Source of the DNA: Coriaria nepalensis
Taxonomy: Eukaryota > Streptophyta > Magnoliopsida > Cucurbitales > Coriariaceae
Length of the DNA stretch: 64,000 nucleotides
Direction of reading: 5' to 3'
Assembly (NCBI GenBank): GCA_027186245.1
Contig: CP114485.1
Coordinates: 12,118,001 to 12,182,000 of the forward strand
The translations under genes and the position numbers were made by a program. This document shows positions 25,915-38,150 of this stretch, one piece after another. The first letter of the stretch is position 1. The number at the start of each line of letters is the position of its first letter. Under the pieces are notes generated by a model. The model saw only the letters and a list, made by a program, of their open reading frames with translations. It made no database searches and was not told where the DNA came from.

Positions 25915-26030
25915 TTAATTGGACCGAAATTTTCCACGATGGGAAATTTTCGAAAGGGGAATCCTTAAGTTATCCAGATAGTCCGGAAACAGGTGAAGTT
26001 CCAAAGTAGAAACTTTCTTCCGTGACTTTT

Positions 26031-26051
26031 TGCCAAAGGAGATTTGCCCAA
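26031..26051 (-). promoter_or_regulatory. miR399 target site
   Basis: Identical to the 25894 site over 21 bases on the plus strand. The transcript carries the complement, spaced 137 bp from the previous site. Confidence 0.92.
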
Positions 26052-26100
26052 AAGAGCTTGATTCCTTGAGAAGTAATATAACTACAGTTTAAATTAAAGT

Positions 26101-26121
26101 TGCGAAAGGAGATTTGCCCAC
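26101..26121 (-). promoter_or_regulatory. miR399 target site with one core mismatch
   Basis: The plus strand reads TGCGAAAGGAGATTTGCCCA. One C-to-G change at miRNA position 4 lies in the seed region. Spacing from the previous site is 70 bp. Confidence 0.85.
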
Positions 26122-26159
26122 AGAATGAAAGCTTCAGATTTTCCGAGCTTTTACCGGAC

Positions 26160-26180
26160 TGCCAAAGGAGATTTGCCTCA
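26160..26180 (-). promoter_or_regulatory. miR399 target site, most 5' of four
   Basis: The plus strand reads TGCCAAAGGAGATTTGCCTC. It matches through miRNA position 18 and differs only near the 3' end of the miRNA. Spacing from its neighbour is 59 bp. Confidence 0.9.
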
Positions 26181-26525
26181 AAAGATATCAACTAATGACT
26201 CGAGAATTTTCAGACTGAGATGATGAACTTTTCAAGAGCCTCCATAACCATCACATTTTTTCTCTAGACCTGTAACAAAATAAGGAAATAGAAGAGAAAA
26301 GGAGCAAACCAAATTCAGTAAAAGTACTTGCTTAGTTGTTCGATTTATGAACACTGCAGATGATATACTTCCTATAAAAGCTTGAAAAAGCACACCAAAT
26401 CAAGAAGGTTAAGTACATCTACATAAAGGGGAGATTAAAATTGATCAAATTTGATATGAGAAAAGTATTGAAATATATACATATATATATATACATACAT
26501 ATGTACACACGGGAACTTACAATTC

Positions 26526-26528
<3 letters not shown>

Positions 26529-26564
<36 letters not shown>
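26529..26564. repeat. (GA)n microsatellite, 18 units
   Basis: Uninterrupted GA run. In the PHO2 transcript direction it is (TC)n and lies within a leader intron or the upstream leader. Confidence 0.95.
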
Positions 26565-26568
<4 letters not shown>

Positions 26569-26990
26569 AGTTGAAACTAAACGATTCAAATAAGAAGAAA
26601 CAATAATCCAGCTAAAAGTACTGTACTTTTGAAATTGCTTCAAGGCAGTAATTGAATTTTCCAGAACAAGATCAATAAATAGAACCCAGAAACCCCCCCC
26701 CCCCCAAAACGTGATTGGAAACTAAGACAATTGGCTGTCTCTGTTTTTTTTTTTTTTTTTTTTTCTCCGGCTCTGTTTTCTTTCTTCTCTGCACAAATTG
26801 AAAAGGGAAGAAGTAAGGAAGAGATAGAAAGGGACTCAGAGAGGCCCGGAAATAGTTCCTCTCTGAATCCCGCCTTTTACTCCATTACCCAACCTTGAAA
26901 CCATGGCACAGTTGCACAAACCCTCTCTCTTCTCTCTCCCTCGCTCCGTTCTCTCTTGCTCTGTTCTTTTCTAGTGGGGGCTTTTGATAA

Positions 26991-27889
26991 ATCCGAATAG
27001 ATAGATATAGGAGAGGAGACTAGTTAGTAGTAGTAGTTCTCAATACTGATCTGAAATTAGATACGTCAAGGAATATACCGTACCAACAGGGACAGTATCC
27101 GTCGCAGTATTCGCCGCCAAATATTCTCGGATTTGGATTCAAGTCCCTATACCGTATAAGTCGGGTCCAAACCAACCGATTGAACTTTATAATTAATTAT
27201 CTACTACGTAAATTTAATAACTTTAATTATCTACTATGTTCTTACAAAATAACTAAATATTATAAGTCTGGATCGATCATATCCTTACGGTCAATCAAAG
27301 CAAAATCTAATACTCTCATTTAGTTGGTTGTTAAATCACTATACCACCCTTTCAACTCATGTAAGTGAATTGTTTTTTGTTTTTGTTTTTGTTTTTGTTT
27401 TTTTTTTGTTTTAAGGAAAGAGTACTAAGGCATATTATTGAACAACAAAAGATCAAACTTCGCTTCTATCATCCAAAAGATGAAGCTTAACGGTGTAAGG
27501 AAGTGAATCAATTAATTTATAATTTATATTATTATATTATATATTATTATATTATATATTATATTAATTGTGGTAGAAATGAATTAGTATACTTAAATAA
27601 TTCATTCAAAAAATAATGAATATGGTAAATTTCAAGTTAGCAAGTGAATGGCACAAAGGCGGATTGAAAAGGGGGCATTCCCCTTTTAAATTAATCCAAG
27701 TTGAAAACAATGGAAAGGGCACACATAATTAGAATACTCAAAATTCTAAAACATAGGCATTGAAAGTGATTGATTCCTAACCAACCCTTTTCTACTACTT
27801 CTAGCACTAGCTAGAATCATGCTTATGTTCGGTTATTGGAGTAGAATATCTCATTAAATAATGATTTTTGTAATATAAGGTATTCAATA
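26991..27889. other. Intergenic between the PHO2 promoter and a copia element
   Basis: PHO2 upstream sequence followed by AT-rich DNA with a GTTTTT repeat tract at 27370-27410 and ATTATATTAT repeats at 27520-27565. No gene seen. Confidence 0.5.
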
Positions 27890-28171
27890 GAAAATACAAT
27901 TAAGTTAGTGAGGTTTTAATTAAATTGTCTATATAACAGACTTCATAGAGATTTTAGTTTTTAAGACTAATCACTTTATTCTCTCCTTTACGATTCTCTA
28001 TTTTTGAGTGAGATCCATTGAGAAAGATAGATTAATTTGTGAAATATCTCATACTCATCTCTAACTGACGTCATAGATTCAAGTACATTATTCTTATTAT
28101 TTTTACCATAAAATCTTTATATTCTATGCAAAGTTTATGGAATTAATCTAGATTATATATTTGTTACAATA
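27890..28171 (+). repeat. 5' LTR (recognisable part) of a copia element
   Basis: Aligns by eye with 32790-33056: shared blocks include TTTATTCTCTCCT, AAAGATAGATTAAT and TTTATAAAATTAATCTA-like ends. It is followed at 28174 by TGGTATCAGACC, a close match to the initiator tRNA-Met primer-binding site used by copia elements. The true 5' end of the LTR is unclear. Confidence 0.75.
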
Positions 28172-28173
28172 AT

Positions 28174-28185
28174 TGGTATCAGACC
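28174..28185 (+). other. Primer-binding site of the copia element
   Basis: TGGTATCAGACC differs by one base from the usual TGGTATCAGAGC, complementary to initiator tRNA-Met, and sits two bases after the LTR end. Confidence 0.8.
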
Positions 28186-28508
28186 ATATTTCGTATTAGA
28201 TTATTAGAATTGATTGTGTTAATTATGATTAATGAATTTCTTGTAGTTATATTATTTATACACATGATTATATATTTTTTGTTAAATCAATATGATTTTA
28301 GGATTTGATTCATAATTATGTGTATGGTTCGTTTTAAATTTCATTAATCTTGATCGCAAGATTGATTGAATTTTTTAATTTGAAGAATAGATTCATTTAA
28401 TAAATCCATGAGTTTTTTTATTTTAGGAATTCTCGATTTTCATCATATTCATAGCTATTGTATGTATATAGTTTTGTATATATTTATCTATCTATCTAGT
28501 CATTAATA

Positions 28509-30236
28509 TGACTATAATCTTATATTAATACGAGATGATTAAGATTATAAATAATAAATTAAATTGTCTGTAACATATTAAAGTATGAAATCTTTCATAT
28601 AGTGATTGCTAGTATGGTCCACTAGCATTATGAATGTGTATGATCTAGATTCAAATCACTGATGTAGATAGAATCTTAGTAAAAGTGTTTTATATAATTT
28701 GATTATATAGGATATGACTCAATATGAATTAATTCTTCATTAAAATACCGTTTACCATAAAAAATTAAATTCATATCAATCGATAATCATATACAGATCA
28801 ATATGTATCCTGAGTAGTCATGAACTTCTGTTTATGTCAATTGAATTTTTTGATTCACTCGTTATAGTTTGTTTGAAAATCAGGCTAAAAACTTTTATTT
28901 TGGAGATTCATTGGGATAAGTGCTATGAACATGATTTATAGATATGAAATCCAAATCTTCTTTATAGAAGATTGTATATTAGTGTCCTTAAGGGTTAATT
29001 CTAGAACTGAATGGTTTTGAGCTCAAATTTATAATCAAGTTATAAATTGACTGTTCTCTACTGAATTAATAGCACTTAAGGATAAAGAGATAATTAGAAG
29101 AGTAAAATTGTAATTTTGACAAGTTATAATTATGAATCAATTTTTAGAGGATTGAATGCATGAAATGATTATATCAATGGACTACTAGAGATTGCTCATT
29201 AAATATGTTCTATAATTGCAAGAGTACAATCTCATATTTTTAGTGGAATAATATTGAGATTAATAAATTAGATTTATTAGATTAAAGAGTTTGATTAATA
29301 ATCGAATTTATTGAAGCTTGAAATTATAGTTAAAACACTGTATAGGGTAAGAATGACAAATATAGAAAATACTTATTTACAAGAAAATAATTTTATGGGG
29401 TAAATTCATAATTATGAGATAATTATTGGTAATTAATTAATTAGAGAATTAATTAATTAAAAAATATATTTAAATGTGAAATTCCGAATGAATTAATTAA
29501 ATAATAATATATTTGATTTTGAATTGAATGTGTTATATATAATATTAAATTGATATGAGATATTAATTTAATATTACGATTAGGTAAGTCAAATTAAGAT
29601 TAGTTTGAGAAACTAATTTCAAATTGAAATAATATATGTTTTTGATATAAAATAGATGAGATTCTATTTGAAATAATATTTGAATATATTTGACTAAATC
29701 AAATATATCATTAAAAGGATGATATAGTTTAAAATAAATAAAATTTAATTTTATCAAATATATCATTAAGTGATAATGCGATTTAAAATGGATAAAGCTA
29801 TATTTTAAATACAATATGAAAAAATTTAATCATATCAAAGATATCATCTGGGGATCATCTTTGAATTGTTAATTCAATTAATTTAAAGAATCTAAATTAA
29901 TCAAAATACTTAATGAAGTTCTATAAATACATCTCATTCTAATTAATTAGGAGACTTTTTTTAGAGGTTTTTTCGGTAGAGATTTTTCTTAGAGAAAGAT
30001 AGAAAGAAAACATTATCATCTCTACATACCCACACACGTTCTATTGTGTTGAGGATCAACTTGGAAGATCGTGGTGTAAGTCTCGACGATCAATTTACGT
30101 AAGGTAAATGTATGATTAATTTCTATGTATATAAATAATCACTAAAACGTTTTTTAGAAAATTTTTGTTATACACCGAGACCAATTATTCGTTTTCGCTG
30201 CGTGGTTTTGAATCACCGATTTCTAATAATATGATG
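28509..30236 (+). repeat. Second LTR nested in or joined to the copia element
   Basis: Related along most of its length to the 10308-12078 LTR read in reverse. Shared phrases include TATAATTTGATTATATAGGA, GAGTAGTCATGAACT, TTTTGGAGATTCATTGGGAT and AATCAATTTTTAGAGGATTG. It lacks about 250 bp of the LTR start. It stands where gag and protease of the surrounding element should be, so it is either a truncated nested insertion or a recombinant join. Confidence 0.75.
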
Positions 30237-32499
30237 AATTAGGTGAACAACGTCCAAGACTATTTGCCAAATTCTTAGAGGAATGCGGAATCGTCCCACA
30301 ATACACAATGTTAGGGTAACCTAGCATGAATGGTATTGCTAAAAGATGAAATATGATTGCTTAAAGACGTGGTAAGAAGTATGATTAGTCATTCGTCCTT
30401 GCCAGAGGCACTTAGACTACGACATATATATTAAACAGAGTACCTAGTAAAGTGGTAGTTAAAAATTTTTATGAACTATTGTTAGGTAAAAAGTCTAGCG
30501 TCAAACACTTACACATTTAGGGTTATCAAATTGAAGCAAGGTCTTATAAGCCACATGAAAAGAAGTTGGACTCAAGAGCAATTAGCTATTATTTTTTCGG
30601 GTACGCTGAATGGTCGATGAGTTTAAAGCTTTATAATCCCTCATCTAAGTCATTTTTTGAGACATGAAATGCAAGATTTCTTATATATGGTTGAGTTTGA
30701 AATGGGAGATAAAGGTTAGAAATATTATCTTTAAGGAGGAATCATTCTTCTTTCAAACATTATTATTGATAATGGTCAGCATACTTACTTTATTTAAGAT
30801 ACAATTCAAGAGGACAACGAGGATTTCCTTATAGACCTCACTACTCAAAATCAAGACATTGCTCTAAAAGAGCAAACTCAATAACCTAAGAAAAAGTGCC
30901 ACCTAGGCGATCTACTAGAGAAAAAAGAAGTGCAATTTCAAGACATTATATTCTTCAAGAGCATGAGTTTAACATAAGGATAATGGAATATAATCCAATC
31001 AACTTCTAACAAGTCAGACAAAGTATCAACTATCAAAAGTAGATCGATGCCATAAATGATTAGATGAAATCTATAAGGACAATAGAATTTGGGATCTCGT
31101 TAAGTTACAAATGGATATTTAAAATCAAAAGGGATTCAAATAGCAATATTGAGAGATATAAGGTGCATCTAGTCGTAAAGGGTTTCACTCAGAAGGAATG
31201 CATTGACTATAAAGAGACTTTCTCTCTAGTTTCTACGAAAAACTTTTTTATGACCATAATTGTACTTGTGGCTCATTTTAAATTATAGCTACATTATATG
31301 GTTACTAAGACGATTTTTCTCAATGGTGACATTGAGGAAACCATATACATGTTGCAGCAAAAAAACTTTATCTTAGGTGATTTAAAAGTCTACGGTTTGC
31401 AAACTCTAAAAATCTATCTACGGTCTTAAGCAAGCTTCCCGTCAATGGTATCACAAGTTTCATCAAGTCATTCTCTCATATAGTTTTGAGGTTAATGCAG
31501 TTGATGACTGTATATATCATAAGTTCAGTGGGAGTCAATTTATCTTTTTAGTGCTCTATGTTGATAACATACTATTGGCTACCAGCGATATATGCTTATT
31601 GCGTGAAACCAAGAGATTTCTGACTAAGCAATTAAGATCGCTCTTGTAGTGTCTTTAGGTTATCATAAAAGAGTTATATCGAGAAGGTACTTGTTAGATT
31701 TGGCATGATAGATTATGCACAAAGAGATACTCTTGTTGCTAAGGGAGAAAAGTTTAGTCTCAGTCAGTGCCCCAATAATAAAATTAAAAGAAATAATATG
31801 CAAAAGATTCCTTATGATTCGGCTATAGAGAGCTTTATATATGCTCAAGTATGTATGTGTCCGAATTTAGCGTACATAGTAGGTATGTTAAGCAGATACT
31901 TAAGTAACCATAGCAAGGATCATTAGAAAACATCCAAACATGTTATGAGGCACTTAAAGAGAACAAAAGATTGTATGCTCACCTATCAAAATTTGAATAA
32001 TTTAGAGATTATTTGGTATGCTGACTCCAATTTTACGGGTTGCCAAGATACTAAAAGATCCACTTCTGCATATGTCTACATACTATCTAAAGGCGATATT
32101 TCCTATAAGAGTGCTAAGCAGTCACTCATAACTCCTTCCATTATGGTATTAGAGTTCATAGCTTGTTATGAGACAACAAATCATGTAATAGAGTTGTGAA
32201 ATTGTTACTGTGGTGTGAATAGTGAATGGTATTGAAAGACCACTTAAGATATATTGTGACAATCTATCAACAGTTCTATATTAAGACAATAACAGAAGCT
32301 CGTCAAAATTCAAGCACATAGACATTAAGTTCATAGTTGTTAAAGAGCGAGTTCAAAGTAAGAGTTTCAATTGAATATATAGGAACAAACTTCATGTTTG
32401 TAAATTCACTTACTAAAGGTTTGCCACCCAATGTCTTTCATGAGTATATAGCTCATATCGGTGGTTTTATTTGATGATATGTAGTTTTAGTGGGAGTCT
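30237..32499 (+). mobile_element. Ty1/copia integrase, reverse transcriptase and RNase H, degenerate
   Basis: The plus strand starts inside the integrase core (FAKFLEECGIVPQYTM, then a decayed NGIAKR), continues through the integrase end (about 30530-30720) and into reverse transcriptase (KWIFKIKRDSNSNIERYK near 31105; VLYVDNILLATSD near 31552, with Asp-to-Asn in the YVDD box). RNase H follows (MRHLKRTKDCMLTYQNLNNL near 31945; DSNFTGCQDTKRSTSAY near 32025). It ends at a polypurine tract (AGTTTTAGTGGGAGTC). Stops and frameshifts throughout make it inactive. Sequence differs clearly from the copy at 12-15.5 kb, so it is a different lineage. Confidence 0.88.
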
Positions 32500-33056
32500 G
32501 TATTTTGCTTTCAATTTTTTTTTTATTTTACACTATTAAAATACTTATTTATGTTTAGTTTCTTCATAATAAAGTTGATGATTTTATTTTCATTTATTAC
32601 GCTAAATGCATTATCTTTCAATTATAATTTAACATAAAGTTTGAAAGATTAAGATTTGATCTTATTACGAAGTAAAATAAGAACCAATTGGAAATAGATA
32701 TGTTTGAGATTACATCGCATGTAATTTCGACTACACATAACTTGATCTATGTCGTTGATTATATTTGATATGGTAATCATCGATGGATTGAGTTATGATG
32801 AAAACCTAATTTGGTTACCTATTTGAAGAACCTTATAGGGATTTTGGTCTTCGAAGCTATTCATTTTATTCTCTCCTCCTTAATTTCACATCATTAAATG
32901 AGACTCGTTAAAAAAGATAGATTAATTTTTTGAAAATCTTATACTCATATTTATAGTTAGCATGATGAATTTATGTATATCATTATTTGACTATAAAATT
33001 TTAATATTCTATATAACATTTATAAAATTAATCTAAATTATATATTTATTACAACA
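32500..33056 (+). repeat. 3' LTR of the copia element
   Basis: Begins TGTATTTTGC directly after the polypurine tract and ends TATTACAACA at 33056. Its last 270 bp match the 5' LTR at 27890-28171. Confidence 0.75.
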
Positions 33057-34914
33057 CTCATTTACAATATTTTATTTTTATTTAATTTTCAATTTGTATT
33101 ATAGGTGGATTTCAAATTGATTGTGCTTTGTCATTTCTCGCTTGTTTTGCTATGGAAGTGCAGTGCTCAAATCTGTCCCTTAATTCTTCTGGTCCCATTG
33201 AGATCTCAAAGTACAACATTATACAGTTTAGGGGTGTCCGATTAGTCAAATGCCTAATGGCCATCGCAAATATCGGAAATTATAAATTTGTATCATCTTA
33301 GAGTTGAATAATGGTTAGTCTCAAAAAATATTTTGTTAATATGGATTTCAAGATATTAAGATAGATTTCACTTGAGATCTTGAATCTTAATCCTTTAAAG
33401 CTAACTATTAAGTTTGCTGGTTTATTGATGAAAATTAGAAAGATACTTATGTTTAAAGGTAAGAAAATGAAATATTTTGTGGGTAGGAAAAATGAAATTT
33501 TTATATTTAATATTTAATAAATTTATTGTGAAGGGTTTTTTCGTAACAAATTTACAATTAGAAGTATTTTTAACGGTTTTCTCATAATAATAGTATTACC
33601 GTTTATTTACAAAAACCTTTGATAAAATAATTATTTAATTCGAAGCACTTTAAGCAAATTGATAAGTGTTACAAACAAGACTTATGTTCTTATTAACCAT
33701 GTCTCAAAAATAAGCACTTAAAATATTTATTTATTTTTTAAATTAATCATTTAGAACCTTTTTTTTTTATACCAAACACATTAAAATACATATTTATTTT
33801 ATATATATATATATATAAAAAATAAGCATATTTGACCAAAAATAATCATTCTCAAACAAGCTCTAATTCAATTTTTCTCTCAAGAAATCATAATATAATG
33901 AGAATGGGAGACAGTGAATTCACTGCTTAAGTAAGCACTATCATTTTTTTAATTAATAATAATTAAAAATAAAAATAAAGACACAAAAGCCTTGGCCCAA
34001 ATAAATCACTTACTACATTGTAAAGCACTAGCGGCATAGTGGGTTTATAAAGGCGACGGATCAAAATTAATTAAAAATAATAATATATTTATTTTATTTT
34101 ATTTTATTTTATTTTATAAATTATTTTGGTTAAAGTTAGAAAATCATGCCCAACAGTATAAGCAGTAGTCTTACTAGCAAAAGCACTACGATCCGCCACG
34201 TAAATTGCACAACATTTATTTAGCAACTGTTTCAAATAGGAGAAGAAAATCCCATGCAGCAAGATTCCACTTCCAATATTTATATGACCATATCATATAT
34301 ATATATATATATATATGTAATATTTCTTGTATAGTAATAGGAGCGTCACCAAAAACAAAGTTTAGTAGTGGAAAAATGTATATTATATGAATATTATGCA
34401 CTCGAGATGAGTTATATGTTATCACTTTCAACATTGTATTTGATTTTGAAGTTTTAAGTTTACCCATAAACAAGTTAAATCTAATATTTGAAAATTTAAG
34501 AAATATTATCTAATTTTCAATCATATCAAAACAATTAATTATGTATACTTCATTATAACGACGTTTATGTTTAATACAAGAAGTGGACAAATTATTGTGA
34601 CAAAGAATTCCATTACCATAATCATATTTTTTTATAATGAAAGTGGGGGCAACACAATGTTTTTTTTTTTTTTTTTTTTTTTTTCTTTTTGGTCCTTTTT
34701 TTTTCTGTATATTCTTCGATTTTTTGTTTGAGAAAACGTGATTGATGGGTGGCCAAGAAAAGTGAGGCCACTTAGAAGCACTTTGTGCTGTGGAAGTGGA
34801 TTTTTCTTCATTTGGTTACCAAAAAAAAAAAAATTTTTTTTTAAGACCTCTTTTCTTCAAATAATCACATATTGAGTATAATGAAGGCTTGCTCTGATAT
34901 ATATTGAGTATAAT

Positions 34915-34948
<34 letters not shown>

Positions 34949-35566
34949 GATTACCACAAAATGTGTTTAAAAGAGGAAAATCACTTTACAAAAATGGTAC
35001 CACATATAACATTCAAAAATTATTTAAGAGTAAAGAGAGATTGTCATCTTGATATTCAGCTCAATCCTTAACTCGGAGTCTTATGAAATAATAAACTAAT
35101 TATTAGATTCACATATCATGGTTTGAATAGAATTCAATTATAAAAGAAGTTATCTAAAAAATTTTAAACACGAGTCAAACATTTTAAACACGAGGTCAAA
35201 TAGAAATTAATATCCTATTTAAGAATAATAGTCCGACATAATTAATCTTAAAGTGATTTGTTCTTTTTTTTTTTTTTTTTTTTCAATAAAATTAATTTCC
35301 TTAAATTTGTCAATTTTTTTTATTAATTTTTTTAGTGATTACCTAATTGTATATCATATCAGTTTTCTCGATAGATTATAAAGGTGGTGGTGGGGTCTAC
35401 AAGGACACGTGGAGGGAAGATGAAAGCCTAAGAGAATGTTGGAGTTGTGGGGGGTTGGCCTTTAGCCAATAAGGGTGGGGCTGTCATGGAGGAGCAACGA
35501 CCCAAATGGACATATAATGGATGAATTGAAAGTGAAAAAGGTTTTCTCATCTTAATCAAGTTTTTT

Positions 35567-35618
<52 letters not shown>

Positions 35619-37619
35619 TCGAAGAAGCACCATCATGTATTTATCATTCTTTTTGCTTAATCCATTAATTCATAAGAGCGGTATTAAAGATGGGACTGCA
35701 TATTCCATTCCCCTCCCTTTGGTAGTAGGGAATGATGGTGAGTTAGAATGTACATACATAGCTCTTGTTGATATGTTTGCCTACATATTTTTAAATGCTA
35801 CTCGAATGAATCAACTCATTTTTTATCATTATTGATTTTGAGTTAAAAAAGAAAATATTTGTATTAGTATAGAAAATACCGTACCGTATCAAAATGTTCG
35901 ATAGAAAAAATGTTAAGAAAAAATTTTTTTTTTCTTTTATGAATTGATTTTCAATTTAAACATTTTTACTATGAGGTAATATTATTTGAAACATATATCT
36001 TTCTATTATATAAAATAAAATATCGATAAATTAATAAATCATAAAAAAAATATATAATTTTTAAAAATTATTATTTAAATGAAATTATTAATTTAATTAA
36101 AATTTAATTATATATATATAATCATCTTTAAAGGGGAAAATTAATGACAAAGTTTATGGAAAAAATGAAAATATCTTATGACGTACAAATTCATATTTAT
36201 GTATGTATTTATTTATATATATGTGTATTATATATTCCACACAAAAGTTTACTATCCAGTGAAAAAATGTAAAGTTGGTAAGAAGTGAGTGACACGATTA
36301 TTAGCAATTCCAACAATAGTGGGCTTTATAAAAGTGAGTGACACGATTTTTGAATAGTCAATCCATAATATGAAGAATAAAATGATATATCGATGTGAAT
36401 CAGACATAAAATGCAAATGAAAGAGAAATTTATGAATCATTTTAAAATTCAAAGTTTATGTTTTTAGAGAATTTCACGGCAAAACTCAAATCAATAAACT
36501 TGTTTCCTCTTCTTATTCAAAGAAATTTATTCTCTCTTTTAATTTTTTTTTATTGGGAGTCTTGAGATTTGGGTTCAAACTATATCACACTAGGTCTGGT
36601 TCGAGATTTAATTTGAACTCAAATCTCGTTGAATCTAGTTTGAACCGATCAAGAACTAGATTAGGCTACTAAATTGATGCGCATGGTGAGGTAAAAACTG
36701 ATTTTTTAACTTCATCCAAAATTGAGAAAGAGAGATTTTTAATAAGAGAAGGGTCACGATGATAAAAGATAAGATGAACGGATAGTTAACCGATTAGTTA
36801 ATTATAAAAAATAATACGGTCAATTAACTGATTGCTTAAAAAATATTGATTAATTATCCGATTGATAACTAATTATTTAATATTTATAAGATAATGATTA
36901 ATTACTTTTTTTCAAAATTATTATTTATATATTTAAGTTATATTTATAATTTCATAATTTATATTTTAAAATATAAAACTATAAATTATCAAAAGACTAA
37001 ATACTAATTAATTTATTTTTAAATATCTTATATTCTTATAATAATTAATATTAAATTTTGGATAATCATCTAAACATAAAATTTTGTATCTAAACATGAA
37101 AAGGAATATTAAATTTGAGTTCAATTTTCAAATTTTATATTTGGTTTGTTGATTTGACAGACAATTTGATAGCCGGTCAACTCCAAATTAACGGGAATAG
37201 TAGCTTATCTGAGATACGTCTCCTTGAACATGGTAGTCCCTAGCGTTTTGGGTATATAGCTATAACTATATACTGTCAACATTGCTGGCAAGTCATGTCA
37301 GTGCAGACACAGCTTTTTTTCAAAGTGACGCTCATTATAATTTAGGAAATTTATGGTACTTGTTATAATTATATTAAAATTTGGATATTCATTGGAGCAC
37401 ATATTTCTGCAGCTTTTTAGGGTGTGTTTGGTAACACAATCTCAAAAGCGTAATTATAAAATCGGTTTTAATGACTGATAAAGGACATGATTGCTGACAT
37501 CATGTTTTCATATTAAAATATTGATTTGCGTTTGGTAATGGGATTGAAATTTTATAACTAAAATTTCATTATTGTTTGGTAAATTGGAATCGATTCCTAC
37601 AACAAATATGGGTTTATAC
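33057..37619. other. Long AT-rich intergenic region
   Basis: No gene recognised. It contains TA microsatellites (34298-34317 and 34918-34946), T-runs of 20 or more (about 34659-34684, 35263-35283 and 35569-35612) and a stretch at 33650-33860 with ACCAAACAC and ATAAGC motifs like a decayed MITE. The small frames here are low complexity. Confidence 0.5.
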
Positions 37620-38150
37620 CATATGCTCAAAACGATCAACATCTTCATCGGCAGCAAATACAATCAGGGCCTTCTTCTTCATTTTCCTCTCTAAAACAAA
37701 TTCAAAATCTTCGGCCGCTTGAACTGAGATAGTAAATGTTTATTCATATTCACTAAAATTTTAGGGCTTCTTCATTTTTCTTAAGTATCCTAATGTAAGT
37801 AGACATATTGAGAAGTTCCTAGCATACCTGTTTGAGTGCCTCGTAGTATTCATCGGTTAAATTGAGAAGTTTGGTATTGGGGTCAAACATTATAAGAAGT
37901 GCTGCAAATGTGCCGTGCATTTGTCTTAAATGTTGCAACTTTGTGTTTCATATTGAATTAATGATGAGACCTACTGTTAAATGTTGTACGGACTCTTATC
38001 CAAACTAGCTTAGAGTACACGTCATTAACCATATTTCCTTTGGTCGTCTCTTGTTGGAGCATTATGTCCAATAATGTAGTCTCAAGATGGAGTATCCATA
38101 GCTTTATATCTGCAGCTTCTTCACTTTCACTCAGTGGTATCTACAAAATA
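37620..38150 (-). pseudogene. Degenerate Myb/SANT-like domain gene (transposon-derived)
   Basis: Read from 38150 down, pieces of the plant Myb/SANT-like domain (Myb_DNA-bind_3 type) appear in broken frames: LWILHLETTLLDIMLQQ, then TTKGNMVNDVYSKLVWIRVR, and at 37885-37829 an intact DPNTKLLNLTDEYYEALKQ. A following acidic stretch (EDFEFVLERKMKKKALIVFA near 37700) matches the linker of such proteins. Frameshifts and stops lie between the pieces. The family is common in PIF/Harbinger-associated genes; no transposase half is visible. Confidence 0.6.

Larger units (their letters stand above)
25560..26990 (-). other. PHO2 5' leader exons, leader introns and core promoter
   Basis: In transcript direction, a non-coding exon with likely borders 26269-25676 holds four miR399-complementary sites. 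An intron at 25675-25566 (donor GTGAGA, acceptor TTTGACAG) precedes the start-codon exon. A further leader intron begins beyond 26269 (acceptor GTTACAG); its donor and the first exon, probably within 26800-26990, are not fixed. The tract also holds (GA)n at 26529-26564, a C-run near 26693-26705 and a T-run near 26745-26765, which would be transcribed as CT, G and A runs. Arabidopsis PHO2 has the same layout of miR399 sites in a leader exon. Confidence 0.75.
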
